Assembly (NCBI GenBank): GCA_029259745.1
Contig: JAJDEO010000054.1
Location: forward strand, 1 to 64,000
Length of the DNA stretch: 64,000 nucleotides
Direction: 5' to 3'
DNA from: Planctomycetota bacterium
GTDB lineage: Bacteria; Planctomycetota; B15-G4
Numbering within the stretch: the stretch's first letter is position 1; every line of letters starts with the position of its first letter. Under the pieces are notes generated by a model that did no database searches, was not told where the DNA came from, and was given only the letters and a program-made list of their open reading frames with translations. This document shows positions 1 through 8,159 of the stretch, in pieces. Made by a program: the position numbers and the translations under genes.

Positions 1-102
1 CGCTCTCACGACCGTCACGCGATCCCACCTACGAAACCCGGCGGGCCCGAGCGTCGCCGCCCCCGACATCCGACGACGGCGGACCAGCACCCCCAAAAAG
101 CC

Positions 103-609
103 CTACCGCCCCAAAGCCCCCCTAACACCCCCAGCCCACCGCGATATCACCCCCCTCATCCCGACGCCGTCCAACAGCCGCGCCGCCTCCGCACGCCGTC
201 CACCGCACAACGCCACATGCGCCCGCAGCACGACGAGTCGGCTCGACTCGCCTTCGGCTTCGATCAGTTCATCGACGAGCGCCTCGCACGCGGCGCGCAG
301 CTGCCTCGCGTCGGCCTTCGACAGACCCCGTGGACTCGTCATTCCAAGGCGCTTGCAGAAGATCTCGATCTCTTCAACGATCTCCGCGGTCGCCCGTCGT
401 CCCGCAGGCCGAGCAGCGCCATCGGCACTCCGCGCCGCGACGGCCGTCGCAAGTTCCTCGGCGAGAAGTGCGAGCCGCAGCCGTCCCGCCCGGTGGGCCT
501 GCTGGACGATGCGATCGACGCGTCCGTCGCCGCTGCGACCTTCGCGCGAGAGCCACCGCAGTGCATGGGTGGCACTGCCGCTGGCCGGGACACCTGGGCG
601 CGTGTTCAT
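103..609 (-). CDS. Hypothetical Arg/Ala-rich protein, 168 aa
   Basis: I do not recognise this protein. It is basic and alanine-rich, and its second half looks like a run of amphipathic helices, as in a small helical-repeat or regulatory protein. There is no signal peptide, membrane segment or cysteine motif. The frame is open for a further 17 codons upstream, but I chose the ATG at 609 because a GGAG ribosome-binding site lies seven bases before it. The next gene on the same strand begins about 150 bases upstream, so it may be transcribed alone. That it is a real gene rests on the ribosome-binding site and on GC-biased third codon positions, not on homology. Confidence 0.55.
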   Translation of the reverse strand: MNTRPGVPASGSATHALRWLSREGRSGDGRVDRIVQQAHRAGRLRLALLAEELATAVAARSADGAARPAGRRATAEIVEEIEIFCKRLGMTSPRGLSKADARQLRAACEALVDELIEAEGESSRLVVLRAHVALCGGRRAEAARLLDGVGMRGVISRWAGGVRGALGR

Positions 610-760
610 GGAGCAACTCCTCAGCTGTGACGGTCGACGGTGATGGCGCGTTGCGAACAACGGCCAGAATGCCCGTGACGTCGAGATGACGCCACCGTCA
701 GCGCCGAGTCACACCTGTTCACTCCGAGAAATCCGACGCTGTGCCTCTGGCACACGCCGC

Positions 761-1147
761 TCAGGTGGCCTCGCCTCTCTTCGCCGCACCCCGACGGCGT
801 CGATCCCGCTCGAAGACGGCCAGATTCCGCTCGCTGGCACGGAACCAGATGTCGAAGACGTCGCCAAGCACGGGAACCGCTCCGACGAGCGCGTCAATGC
901 CGATGTTCGCAACCATGCGCCCGAGCGCCGGCTTGCTCGCCCCCATCTTCCAGGCCTGGTACGGCACCCACAGCGCCATCCCGGCGCCGAGCGCATCGCC
1001 GATGCCGGGGATCAGCCCGACGATCGAGTCGAGCCCCCAGCGCCAGGGGGTCCAGGGGATCCCGTAGGCCGCATCGAGTCGACGCGCGTGCCGGCGAAGA
1101 CGTTCGACGTCAGGGTCGTGCTCGAGGTCGTGCTCGTCGTTCGGCAT
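761..1147 (-). CDS. DUF4112 domain protein, 128 aa
   Basis: Small protein matching the DUF4112 pattern. A first half with GLIPGIGDALGAGMALWVPY is followed by NIGIDALVGAVPVLGDVFD, each half pairing a glycine-rich hydrophobic stretch with an acidic Gly-Asp. Family members are small putative membrane-associated proteins of unknown function. The N-terminus (MPNDEHDLEH) is acidic and the C-terminus strongly basic. The frame is open 25 codons further upstream, but that extension runs into the terminator hairpin at 1186-1254, so the ATG at 1147 is preferred even though it has no clear Shine-Dalgarno. The family call is fairly secure; the function is unknown. Confidence 0.75.
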   Translation of the reverse strand: MPNDEHDLEHDPDVERLRRHARRLDAAYGIPWTPWRWGLDSIVGLIPGIGDALGAGMALWVPYQAWKMGASKPALGRMVANIGIDALVGAVPVLGDVFDIWFRASERNLAVFERDRRRRGAAKRGEAT

Positions 1148-1185
1148 GGGACCAGCGTGACGAAGGAGGATCGTGGCCAGAACAT

Positions 1186-1254
1186 AAAAAGAGGGCGTGA
1201 GCGACACAGCCGACCGACCCAAGGGGTCGTTCGTACTGCGTCACTCACACCCTC
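1186..1254 (-). terminator. Long intrinsic terminator of the PRC-barrel gene
   Basis: Two arms, 1224-1254 and 1191-1220, form a hairpin of about 29 pairs around a 3-base loop, with one bulged A and one A/G mismatch. In minus-strand RNA every other imperfection is a G-U wobble, whereas in plus-strand RNA the same positions would be A/C mismatches, so the structure is specific to minus-strand transcription. On the minus strand it is followed directly by five T (A-run at 1186-1190 on the plus strand). It lies about 190 bases beyond the stop of the PRC-barrel gene. The stem is roughly two to three times longer than most bacterial intrinsic terminators. Confidence 0.85.
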
Positions 1255-1447
1255 GGTGGCGCTCGATGCTCTGAGCACGACCGGGCTCCACTGCTCGCGA
1301 CCGACCCGTCATCGGCCTCCGTGATGCGCGCACCTGTGAGCTGCGCGCCGTGGAGTTGAGCTGTGAAGCGGGGATCACGCGAGCCCTGCATGCCCGCGTT
1401 CCCATTCACCCGTCTCCGTTGTGCCCGGAGAGCGGGGAAGCGTCGTT
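1255..1447. other. Non-coding stretch between PRC-barrel stop and its terminator
   Basis: With the terminator, this makes a 300-base interval without a convincing gene. Open frames here are short and lack ribosome-binding sites. If transcription from the PRC-barrel gene stops at 1186-1254, this stretch is an unusually long 3' untranslated region that could hold a 3'-derived small RNA; no internal promoter is visible. A weak CTCCG/CGGAG hairpin lies near 1420-1440. Confidence 0.4.
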
Positions 1448-2701
1448 CTAGCGCTCGGTTCCTGACCAGAGCGCGCCACCTTTTTCATCTCGGAGATCGA
1501 ACGTGCGATCTCCCATCTCAATGGAGTTCGCGACGAAGATCACGTTGCCGCCCCAAGGAAGCTTCGTGCCGTCGACCGTGACGACAGCACGATGGGAAGC
1601 CTCGAAGTCTTCGCCGTCGAGGAATGATTTTGGTGCGACAAGGACGTCGTAGATCGGGCCGGTCTTCGTCCGCACCGTCAACCAGACGTCGTTGTTCACC
1701 GATGCCGTAGCCTTCTTCACCTGTTCGGACGTCAACCCGTCGCGAGTCTTGTCGCTGAAGTATCCGTCATGCGACACGTCGATGATGGTTCCGACGATGC
1801 GCGTGTCGGGACGGTCACGTACACGTGACGCGAGTGCGCTGTCGGAGGCCTTCGGAATCGCGTACGGCGTCCAGACATAGATGCGACGAGCGTGATGGTT
1901 CTCGTTCGACTCGTCGGTGGTGTCAGTCGTGTCGCGCCAACTGTCTTCGTCGAGCGTCTTCGCCGCAGCGACATCGCGTCGCGCGTCCTGTCCGCCTTCG
2001 GGAGCAGTGATCGCCATCGCAGGACTGCGGGGGAACGGCTCGTTCAGCTGCCGCGCCTCGTCGAAATCTGCGACGTCGGCGGCGACGATGAGTTTCCCTT
2101 CGCCGTAGCGGATCGTCTCGAGCGGGATGGCGAAGTGATCTTCGCCCATGCCGAGGAAACCGCCGCTCGCCAGGATGCCGTAGGCGCTCCCGCCGTCCGT
2201 CAAGCTCACGACGACATCGTCGAGTTCGCCGAGGGATTCGCCGCTCCAGTTCTCGACGTCGCAGTCGATGAGCCGCGAGGCACGCATGATGTGCTTGACG
2301 CGCTTGAGGCCGTGCTCACCGTCTGCGTCGGTGTCGTCATTGACGAAGGAGTCGTTGTCGCGCTCAAGCGACGCGGGCCACATCCGACGGTCGGCCGCGA
2401 TGCCGAGCGCCTCGGCCGAAGAGGCGTCGAGCTTGAAACGACCGTCCGTCCATCCGCGCGACAGTCCGTCGATGCTCGTCGCGAACGTCTCGCCGTCCAG
2501 CGTGTAGACCAAGAACTCGACTTGCCCGTCGCGCATGTCCAGCACGACATCCTTGATCTCACCTTCGAGTTCGGACGGCGGCATGCTGATTCGCGAGCCG
2601 AGAAGGTCCGAGACTTCGATCACGTCGGAGGCAGCGGTTGCGACGGATGCCGTCGCCACGAGCAGAGCCGCGCCGGAGCGCAACATCTGGGCCATACACA
2701 T
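1448..2701 (-). CDS. Exported protein with two PRC-barrel domains, 417 aa
   Basis: Begins with a signal peptide (basic MAQMLRSG, then a hydrophobic stretch to ATAASD), so it is probably exported. Two PRC-barrel-like segments follow: about residues 26-95 (DLLGSRISMP, GEIKDVVLDMRDGQVEFLVY) and about 135-200 (RLIDCDVENWSGESLGELDD, then a stretch containing GFLGMGEDHFAIPLE). The C-terminal third is acidic and contains another beta-rich segment (VGTIIDVSHDGYF). PRC barrels are small beta-barrels found in ribosome-maturation, photosynthetic and stress proteins; secreted tandem versions have no assigned role. The ATG at 2701 has an AAGGA site seven bases upstream; the frame is open 31 codons further. 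It has its own consensus sigma-54 promoter and a long terminator, so it is monocistronic. Confidence 0.75.
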   Translation of the reverse strand: MCMAQMLRSGAALLVATASVATAASDVIEVSDLLGSRISMPPSELEGEIKDVVLDMRDGQVEFLVYTLDGETFATSIDGLSRGWTDGRFKLDASSAEALGIAADRRMWPASLERDNDSFVNDDTDADGEHGLKRVKHIMRASRLIDCDVENWSGESLGELDDVVVSLTDGGSAYGILASGGFLGMGEDHFAIPLETIRYGEGKLIVAADVADFDEARQLNEPFPRSPAMAITAPEGGQDARRDVAAAKTLDEDSWRDTTDTTDESNENHHARRIYVWTPYAIPKASDSALASRVRDRPDTRIVGTIIDVSHDGYFSDKTRDGLTSEQVKKATASVNNDVWLTVRTKTGPIYDVLVAPKSFLDGEDFEASHRAVVTVDGTKLPWGGNVIFVANSIEMGDRTFDLRDEKGGALWSGTER

Positions 2702-3046
2702 GGGAGTTCCTTTCGAGCGGGTCTGTGACTTCGCATGCCGTGCGGGCGTGCAGCGCCGCTGCGGCAGTGAAATGCAAAGCAATAGGCGTGCCATCCCCGA
2801 CGATCCGCCGGTTGAAGAAATACTCCGACTGCGACGTGCGTGACCGAGTGTGCCTGTGCGAGTGTCGGAACGCTGGCGAATGAGTGGATTCGTCGAGGCT
2901 CTCGCGCTTGCACGGGCGCTCTCGGGTGCGTGCGTCGGCGGAATGAATTTTCAACGGGTTGCTCGCGCCGCACAGCGCGAACCGGGGCCCCGGGCGCTCA
3001 AAAAGGCGACTCTCGGAACCGACTTCTACAATCCGCTCCCGATCCG
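2702..3046. other. 345-base intergenic region upstream of the PRC-barrel gene
   Basis: No gene is supported here. It holds the sigma-54 promoter at 2778-2793 and, upstream of it, room for activator-binding sites. A perfect 12-base palindrome of CCGGGG/CCCCGG at 2982-2993, flanked by AGCGC and GCGCT, lies about 60 bases past the stop of the lipid kinase gene and may be its terminator, though no T-run follows. Confidence 0.5.
2778..2793 (-). promoter_or_regulatory. Sigma-54 (-24/-12) promoter for the PRC-barrel gene
   Basis: On the minus strand the site reads TGGCACGCCTATTGCT, an exact match to the sigma-54 consensus TGGCACG-N4-TTGCW with the obligatory ten bases between the GG and GC doublets. 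It faces the PRC-barrel gene and would start transcription roughly 60-70 bases before its ATG at 2701. A sigma-54 activator gene lies elsewhere in this window (24354-25901), but nothing shows that it acts here. The perfect match in an intergenic region with correct orientation and spacing makes a chance hit unlikely. Confidence 0.8.
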
Positions 3047-3940
3047 TCAGCTCGGCGTGGCGAGTTGAAGCGCCGCGGGGAGGACCGTGATCTCGGTGGG
3101 CGACGAGCCCTCGATCTCGCCGTCGACGGCGAGGATCTCTGGCGTGCGCGACTCGATGCGCACGCGGCGCGCACGCCGCACGATCACACGCTCGTCACTC
3201 ACGTGCGCTCCGTCGAAGACGCGCTGCAAGAGTTTCGTCATCGCCAGGCGCCCCATTGGCCGCACCGCGACGAGGTCGAACTCGCCGTCACCGAAGCGGG
3301 CCTCGGGCGCCATCTTCATGCCCGTGCCTGTATGGATCGTGTTGCAGGCGATCGCGAAGAGGAAGGGCCCCTCGATGACCTCGTCGTCAACGAGCAGCGC
3401 CGCGTCGTGCACGGAACGCCGTGCGACGTCGACGAGACTCGCCCACGTGTAGCGCGCCGAGCCGAGCCGTCGCCAGCGCTCGGCGCGCCGGGCGACGTCG
3501 GCGGCCATGCCGTAACCGACGACGTTGAAGGCGTGGTGGCGACGTCCATCGGCGTCGTCGATGCGCATGATGTCCAGTGGCTCGAGGTGGCCCGCGATCA
3601 GCCCGTCGACGCTGCCCAGCGGGTTGTGCAGTCCGAGGTCGTGAGCGAGGGCGTTCCCTCCGCCGGCCGGCACGAGCGCCAAGCAAGCGCGGGCGCCTTC
3701 GTCGTGCGTCATCAAGCCGGCGACGACCTCGTGCAACGTGCCGTCACCACCGACACCGACCCACGCGCGGACGTCGTCAGCATCGCGCACGATGTCGACA
3801 GCATGCCCGGCCCGCTCGGTCTCGATGACTTCCACGGGCCAACCCGCCGACGCGAGACGCTCACGCGCGGCCTGCGCTCGCTCGCCGGCGCGACCACTTC
3901 CGGCCTTGGGATTCACGAGGATGACGGTCCGTTTGCTCAC
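3047..3940 (-). CDS. Diacylglycerol/lipid kinase of the YegS/BmrU family, 297 aa
   Basis: Predicted ATP-dependent lipid kinase of the diacylglycerol-kinase catalytic family. Residues 9-16 are VNPKAGSG, residues 64-68 are the nucleotide-binding GGDGT followed by LHEVVAGL, and residues 91-96 are PAGGGN, the family's P-x-GTGN element with G in place of T. The C-terminal sandwich domain has the usual GPFLFAIACN and GDGEFDLVAV segments and VDGEI near the end. Length is typical. The start is a GTG at 3940; the much longer open frame upstream is the shadow of the cytochrome gene on the other strand. Divergent from that gene with about 117 bases between. It likely acts at the inner face of the membrane; the substrate (diacylglycerol, sphingosine-like base or other) cannot be told. 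Confidence 0.88.
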   Translation of the reverse strand: MSKRTVILVNPKAGSGRAGERAQAARERLASAGWPVEVIETERAGHAVDIVRDADDVRAWVGVGGDGTLHEVVAGLMTHDEGARACLALVPAGGGNALAHDLGLHNPLGSVDGLIAGHLEPLDIMRIDDADGRRHHAFNVVGYGMAADVARRAERWRRLGSARYTWASLVDVARRSVHDAALLVDDEVIEGPFLFAIACNTIHTGTGMKMAPEARFGDGEFDLVAVRPMGRLAMTKLLQRVFDGAHVSDERVIVRRARRVRIESRTPEILAVDGEIEGSSPTEITVLPAALQLATPS

Positions 3941-4057
3941 GTCCCCATAGTGCAATGTCCGTCGCGGCCGCCCAAGCCATCGATTCGCCGTCTCGCTCGC
4001 CACCCGCTCTCGCGCTGGCGCCTTATGCTGACGCCCGTCTTTCTCCAGGAGAACGCG

Positions 4058-7000
4058 ATGTCGAAGGTCGGGCAGACTGTGGCGCTCATTGCTGCGCTTT
4101 CGTTGGCACCTCAACTCGTCGCCCAGGGCGTCGAGTCCACGGCGACGGCGCCTTTCGCGAACTTCGAGTCTGGAGGCATCCGTCCGCTCGTCCTGCTGCC
4201 GGGCAGCGGACGACTCGCCGTCGTCAACACGCCCGATCACCGCGTGGAGTTCTACGCCGCCGCTGTTGGACAGGCGCAGGTGACGGCCCCGTTCCGGTTC
4301 CTCGGCGAGGTCTTCACCGGGCTCGAGCCCGTCGCGCTCGAGGTGAGCGACGGCACGCTGTTCGTCGCCAACACGCTGTCCGACACCGTCGCCGTCGTCG
4401 ACCTTGCCACGCAGAGCGTCATCGCGACGATCGAGGTCGGCGATGAACCGCGCGACCTGGCGATCGCCAACGGCAAGCTCTTCGTGGCAACGTCGCGCTC
4501 GAGTGCACCTTCGCTGGTGCCCGGCACGCCGATCGACAACGCGCTCGTCGTCGTCGACCTCGCGGCGCCCTACGATGTGCTCGAGCGCATCGAGATCCCC
4601 GGCCACATGCCACGCGCCCTCGAGGTCTTCGGCGACCACGTCGCCGTCATCCCGCAGAACTCGGGCAACGAGACGACGATCCTGTCGCTGCCCGAGATGC
4701 AGGCGCTGAACCTCCAACCGCTCGACCTGCTCGGCGTCGACGAGGCCTTCGAGGTCAACCCGGCGCTGGTTTCACCGGGCTTCAACGTCGGTGGATTCAA
4801 CACGAACATCTTCGGCGTCAACGGCTGGGTGATCCCCGAGACGAGCCGCATCGTCCTCGACGACGAGTTCCCCGGGCGCACGGTCGATCTCGCCGACGAC
4901 GACCTCTTCCTCGTGAACGCCACGACGTTGCAGATCGACGACACCGTGCAAGGCATCGGCACGAGCCTCTTCGACGTCGTCACCAACCCGGCCACGGGCG
5001 ACCTCTGGATCGCGAACACGAACTCCAACAATCGCACGCGCTTCGAGCCGCGTGTCCGGGGCGCGACGGTCAGCAACCGCGTCACGATCGTCACGGCCGC
5101 CGGCGATGTCGCCGAGCACATCGACCTCGCACCGCCGCTGACCACGATCCAACACGCGCAGCCGACGGCCATCGCCTTCTACAACGGCAGCGACCACACG
5201 CCGCTGGCCTACATCGGCTGCGCGGGAAGCGGCACCGTGGTCGTGCTCGATGCACTTACCGGCGCGCTCGTCGACGAACTCGACGTCGGCCTGCTCCCGA
5301 CGGGCCTCGCCGTCGATGACGATCGCAGCCTGCTCTACGTCTTCACGCGCATCGACGACACGATCCGCGCGTTCGACATCGCGAACGGCCACGCCCTCGC
5401 GGCGCGCCCGACGCCGCTGAGCTACGACCCCGAGCCCGAAGCGGTCAACATCGGCCGCGAGCATCTCTACAGCGCGCGCTCGGAAACCGGTCACGGCAAC
5501 GGCAACACGAGCTGCGCGACGTGCCACATCTCGGGCCACATCGATCAGCAGGCCTGGGACCTCGGCGACCCCGAGGGCGGCATCGGCTACTTCAACCCCG
5601 AGATCATGACCGGCTCGGTGAGCTTCGGCGGCCAGAAGGTCGCGCAGAAGAAGACGAGCATGATCCACCCGATGAAGGGCCCGATGACGACGCAGAGCCT
5701 GCGCGGTCTCGGCGTCGACGGTTCGGCGCCGTTTCATTGGCGCGGCGACCGCCCGTTCTTCCAGCACTTCCAGGGCGCCTACGTCGGACTGCTCGACGGC
5801 GGTGGGATCTCGAACGCCGACATGCAGGAGTTCGCGACATTCGTCGATTCGCTCAGCTACCCCCCGAACCCGCTGCAGCCGAAGAACCGCGAGTACGTCG
5901 ACGACGCGGCGAACGGCGCAGCGATCTACGGCCTCGTGCCCGGCGTGGCGGGCAAGCCCTACAACCAGAACTTCCCGGGCGGCACGTGCAACTCGTGCCA
6001 CACCGCGAACTTCGCCGACGGCAGCGACTTCGACGGCAGCCAACCGACCGTGAACTTCGACGCCGAGCCGCAGCTCTTCAACGCCGCGCAGCTGCGCGGT
6101 GCCTATGAGAAGGAGTTCCGCCACCTCACGGGCTTCGGGACGCTGCACGACGGCTCGCTCTCGGGCACGTTCGACTTCCTGACGAATCCGCTCATCGGCG
6201 GCGACCCCTTCCCGCTGCTCACGATCGACGAGCGCCTCGACCTCGAGGCTCTCGTGCTGCAGTGGGACACCGGCACGGCACCGGCCGTCGGAATGCAGGC
6301 GAGCTCGAGCACCGACGTCCCGAACGACGTCAGTGGCTTCCTCGCCTTCGCGGAGAGTCAGGCCATGGAAGGTCACGCTGACCTGATCGGCAAGCTCGCC
6401 GTGAACGCCGGTGTCGCCGCGCCCGTCATCGGTGTCCACTTCGCATTCGACGACCAATCGAGCACGTGGAGCTACGAGGCCGACACCGGCCGGCGCGCGA
6501 CGCAGGCCGACGTCCTCGCGGCGATCGGACAGTCGATCGTCGACGCGACATTCACGCTCGTGCCGCCGGGAACGGGTCGGCGCCTCGGCATCGACCGCGA
6601 TGAGGACGACCTGCTCGATGGCATCGAACGCGCGCTCGGCACATCGCCGCACTCGCCCGACACCGACGGCGATGGCTTCGCGGACGGTCACGAAGTTGTC
6701 TACGGAGGCCACCCGCGCATCGCCAACGCGACGCTTCCCGGCGATGTGATCGCCCCGGAGCTCACCACGCTCGAGGCCCGCGCGATCGCAACCACCACGG
6801 CCACGCTGCACGTGCAGGCCGACGAGGCCGCGAGCCTGTCGATCGCACTGGGAACGTCACCCGGCCTCGACGACCTCGGCACCGTCACCGTCGCTGCGCT
6901 GCGGCGCGTGCATGCCGTCGTGCTCGACAGCCTGCCGCCCGACACGGAAGTGAACGTCGACGTCACGGCGTCCGACCGCAACGGCTCGGCATCCACGACA

Positions 7001-7405
7001 TCGACGACATTCCTCACGGCCCCGCCCGAGTACAGCGTCGGCGACCTCGCACTCGACGCCACGCTCGACGGCTCGACGGGCGAAGTCACCGTGACGGCGC
7101 GCGTCCTGCTCGTCGACCAGGACGGCACGCCGCTGCCCGAGATGCCCGTGCGCGGACTGTGGGCCGGTGAGATCGGCACGGCCGACTTCTTCCCGATCCT
7201 CGACAGCGACGTCGACGGCTGGGCCACCTTCACCCTCGGCCCCTTCGTCGCGACGAGCGGTGCCGAAGTCACGTTCAGCCCGGCCTACATCGGCACGAAC
7301 ACAACCGGCGCAAAGGGCTTCGTCGGCTTCGGCGGCAACCGCCCCGACTTCTTCTACACGCAGATCCGCAACGCCAAGAACTCGCTCACGATCGAGCTGC
7401 CGTAG
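4058..7405 (+). CDS. Secreted beta-propeller / di-haem cytochrome c fusion, 1115 aa
   Basis: Starts at an ATG with an AGGAGA ribosome-binding site and has a signal peptide ending at LVAQ. Residues ~30-460 show YVTN-like propeller repeats (for example LFVANTLSDTVAVVDLATQ). Next is a cytochrome c peroxidase-like part with two haem c sites, CATCH at 486-490 and CNSCH at 644-648, and a KGPMTTQSLRG stretch between them. About residues 845-880 carry acidic repeats (DRDEDDLLDG, DTDGDGFADG) like thrombospondin type 3 calcium sites, and the C-terminus (~890-1115) looks fibronectin III/Ig-like. The protein probably works in the periplasm or on the surface in electron transfer or peroxide chemistry. The exact reaction is not readable. 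It stands alone, divergent from the lipid kinase and convergent with a nitroreductase. Confidence 0.85.
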   Translation: MSKVGQTVALIAALSLAPQLVAQGVESTATAPFANFESGGIRPLVLLPGSGRLAVVNTPDHRVEFYAAAVGQAQVTAPFRFLGEVFTGLEPVALEVSDGTLFVANTLSDTVAVVDLATQSVIATIEVGDEPRDLAIANGKLFVATSRSSAPSLVPGTPIDNALVVVDLAAPYDVLERIEIPGHMPRALEVFGDHVAVIPQNSGNETTILSLPEMQALNLQPLDLLGVDEAFEVNPALVSPGFNVGGFNTNIFGVNGWVIPETSRIVLDDEFPGRTVDLADDDLFLVNATTLQIDDTVQGIGTSLFDVVTNPATGDLWIANTNSNNRTRFEPRVRGATVSNRVTIVTAAGDVAEHIDLAPPLTTIQHAQPTAIAFYNGSDHTPLAYIGCAGSGTVVVLDALTGALVDELDVGLLPTGLAVDDDRSLLYVFTRIDDTIRAFDIANGHALAARPTPLSYDPEPEAVNIGREHLYSARSETGHGNGNTSCATCHISGHIDQQAWDLGDPEGGIGYFNPEIMTGSVSFGGQKVAQKKTSMIHPMKGPMTTQSLRGLGVDGSAPFHWRGDRPFFQHFQGAYVGLLDGGGISNADMQEFATFVDSLSYPPNPLQPKNREYVDDAANGAAIYGLVPGVAGKPYNQNFPGGTCNSCHTANFADGSDFDGSQPTVNFDAEPQLFNAAQLRGAYEKEFRHLTGFGTLHDGSLSGTFDFLTNPLIGGDPFPLLTIDERLDLEALVLQWDTGTAPAVGMQASSSTDVPNDVSGFLAFAESQAMEGHADLIGKLAVNAGVAAPVIGVHFAFDDQSSTWSYEADTGRRATQADVLAAIGQSIVDATFTLVPPGTGRRLGIDRDEDDLLDGIERALGTSPHSPDTDGDGFADGHEVVYGGHPRIANATLPGDVIAPELTTLEARAIATTTATLHVQADEAASLSIALGTSPGLDDLGTVTVAALRRVHAVVLDSLPPDTEVNVDVTASDRNGSASTTSTTFLTAPPEYSVGDLALDATLDGSTGEVTVTARVLLVDQDGTPLPEMPVRGLWAGEIGTADFFPILDSDVDGWATFTLGPFVATSGAEVTFSPAYIGTNTTGAKGFVGFGGNRPDFFYTQIRNAKNSLTIELP

Positions 7406-7431
7406 CACGCGTGGTCCAACGGGGCGGCAAC

Positions 7432-8052
7432 TCAGCCCAGCGCTGGGCCGTCGAGGCGATCGATCGTCACCACTTCGGACACCGGGAAGCGCTCGGTGCG
7501 GTAGGGCTTCTCGCCGCGCTGCTTGCCGAGCGTGACGAGCATCACGGGGATGTGCGTCTCTTCGTCGAGGCCGACGATGTCGGAGACCTTCTTCGGATCG
7601 AAGCCGATCATCGGACACGTCGCGAGACCCATCGTCACGGCCGCGTTCATGAGCACCATCGAGGCGAGTGATGCGCTGCGGATGGCCTCGTCGCGCTTGA
7701 GCTGCTCGTTCGTCGCGTAGAAGCCGCCGATCATCGGCACGAGCTTCTCCTGCACGGCCGGCGGCGCACTCGCGTAGACGCGCGCGGCGTCGTCATGGGC
7801 GTCGAGCTTGGCGGCGACGACGATGCAGACCGAGGCCTCCGTCACCTGCTTCTGGCCCCACGAGGCGTCCTCGACGCGCTGCCGAACGGTCGGGTCACGC
7901 AGGACGATGAAGCGCCAGTGCTGGAGGTTGTAGGACGACGGAGCACGGACCGCGAGCTCGAAGAGCGCGTGGAGATCGGCGTCGCTGACGTTGTGGTCGG
8001 GCTCGTAGGTCTTGATCGAACCGCGTTGGTGAACGGCGTCGGCGTAGTCCAT
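7432..8052 (-). CDS. Nitroreductase family FMN oxidoreductase, 206 aa
   Basis: FMN-dependent nitroreductase fold. The N-terminal RGSIKTYEPDH and APSSYNLQHWRF give the usual flavin-phosphate and dimer-interface motifs, and ASVCIVVAAK, ASLASMVLMNAA and GLATCPMIGFDP follow the family order. Family members use NAD(P)H to reduce nitro compounds, quinones or enones; the substrate cannot be named. Length is normal. It converges on the cytochrome gene with only 26 bases between stops, and sits back to back with the nuclease gene at 8160. A second, only distantly similar nitroreductase lies at 12624-13304. Confidence 0.85.
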   Translation of the reverse strand: MDYADAVHQRGSIKTYEPDHNVSDADLHALFELAVRAPSSYNLQHWRFIVLRDPTVRQRVEDASWGQKQVTEASVCIVVAAKLDAHDDAARVYASAPPAVQEKLVPMIGGFYATNEQLKRDEAIRSASLASMVLMNAAVTMGLATCPMIGFDPKKVSDIVGLDEETHIPVMLVTLGKQRGEKPYRTERFPVSEVVTIDRLDGPALG

Positions 8053-8159
8053 CAGCTCGGGCTCCGGAGGGTGGGACGAGCACGATAGCGACGTGACCTT
8101 GCCGGGGGCAGACTCGTGTTCGGACCTCGACGCTGGTTCGGACTTTGTTAGGGTGCGGG

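Noticed and set aside
651-666. Sigma-54-like site before the first gene (TGGCCGTTGTTCGCAA)
   Set aside because: The GG and GC doublets are nine bases apart, not ten, which abolishes sigma-54 recognition.
2840-4057. In-frame extension of the cytochrome fusion gene upstream of 4058
   Set aside because: It overlaps the lipid kinase on the other strand and lacks family sequence; the ribosome-binding site and signal peptide mark the start at 4058.
4772-6811. 679-codon minus-strand open frame over the cytochrome gene
   Set aside because: Shadow frame opposite two haem motifs; repetitive Arg/Val composition typical of antisense of high-GC genes.
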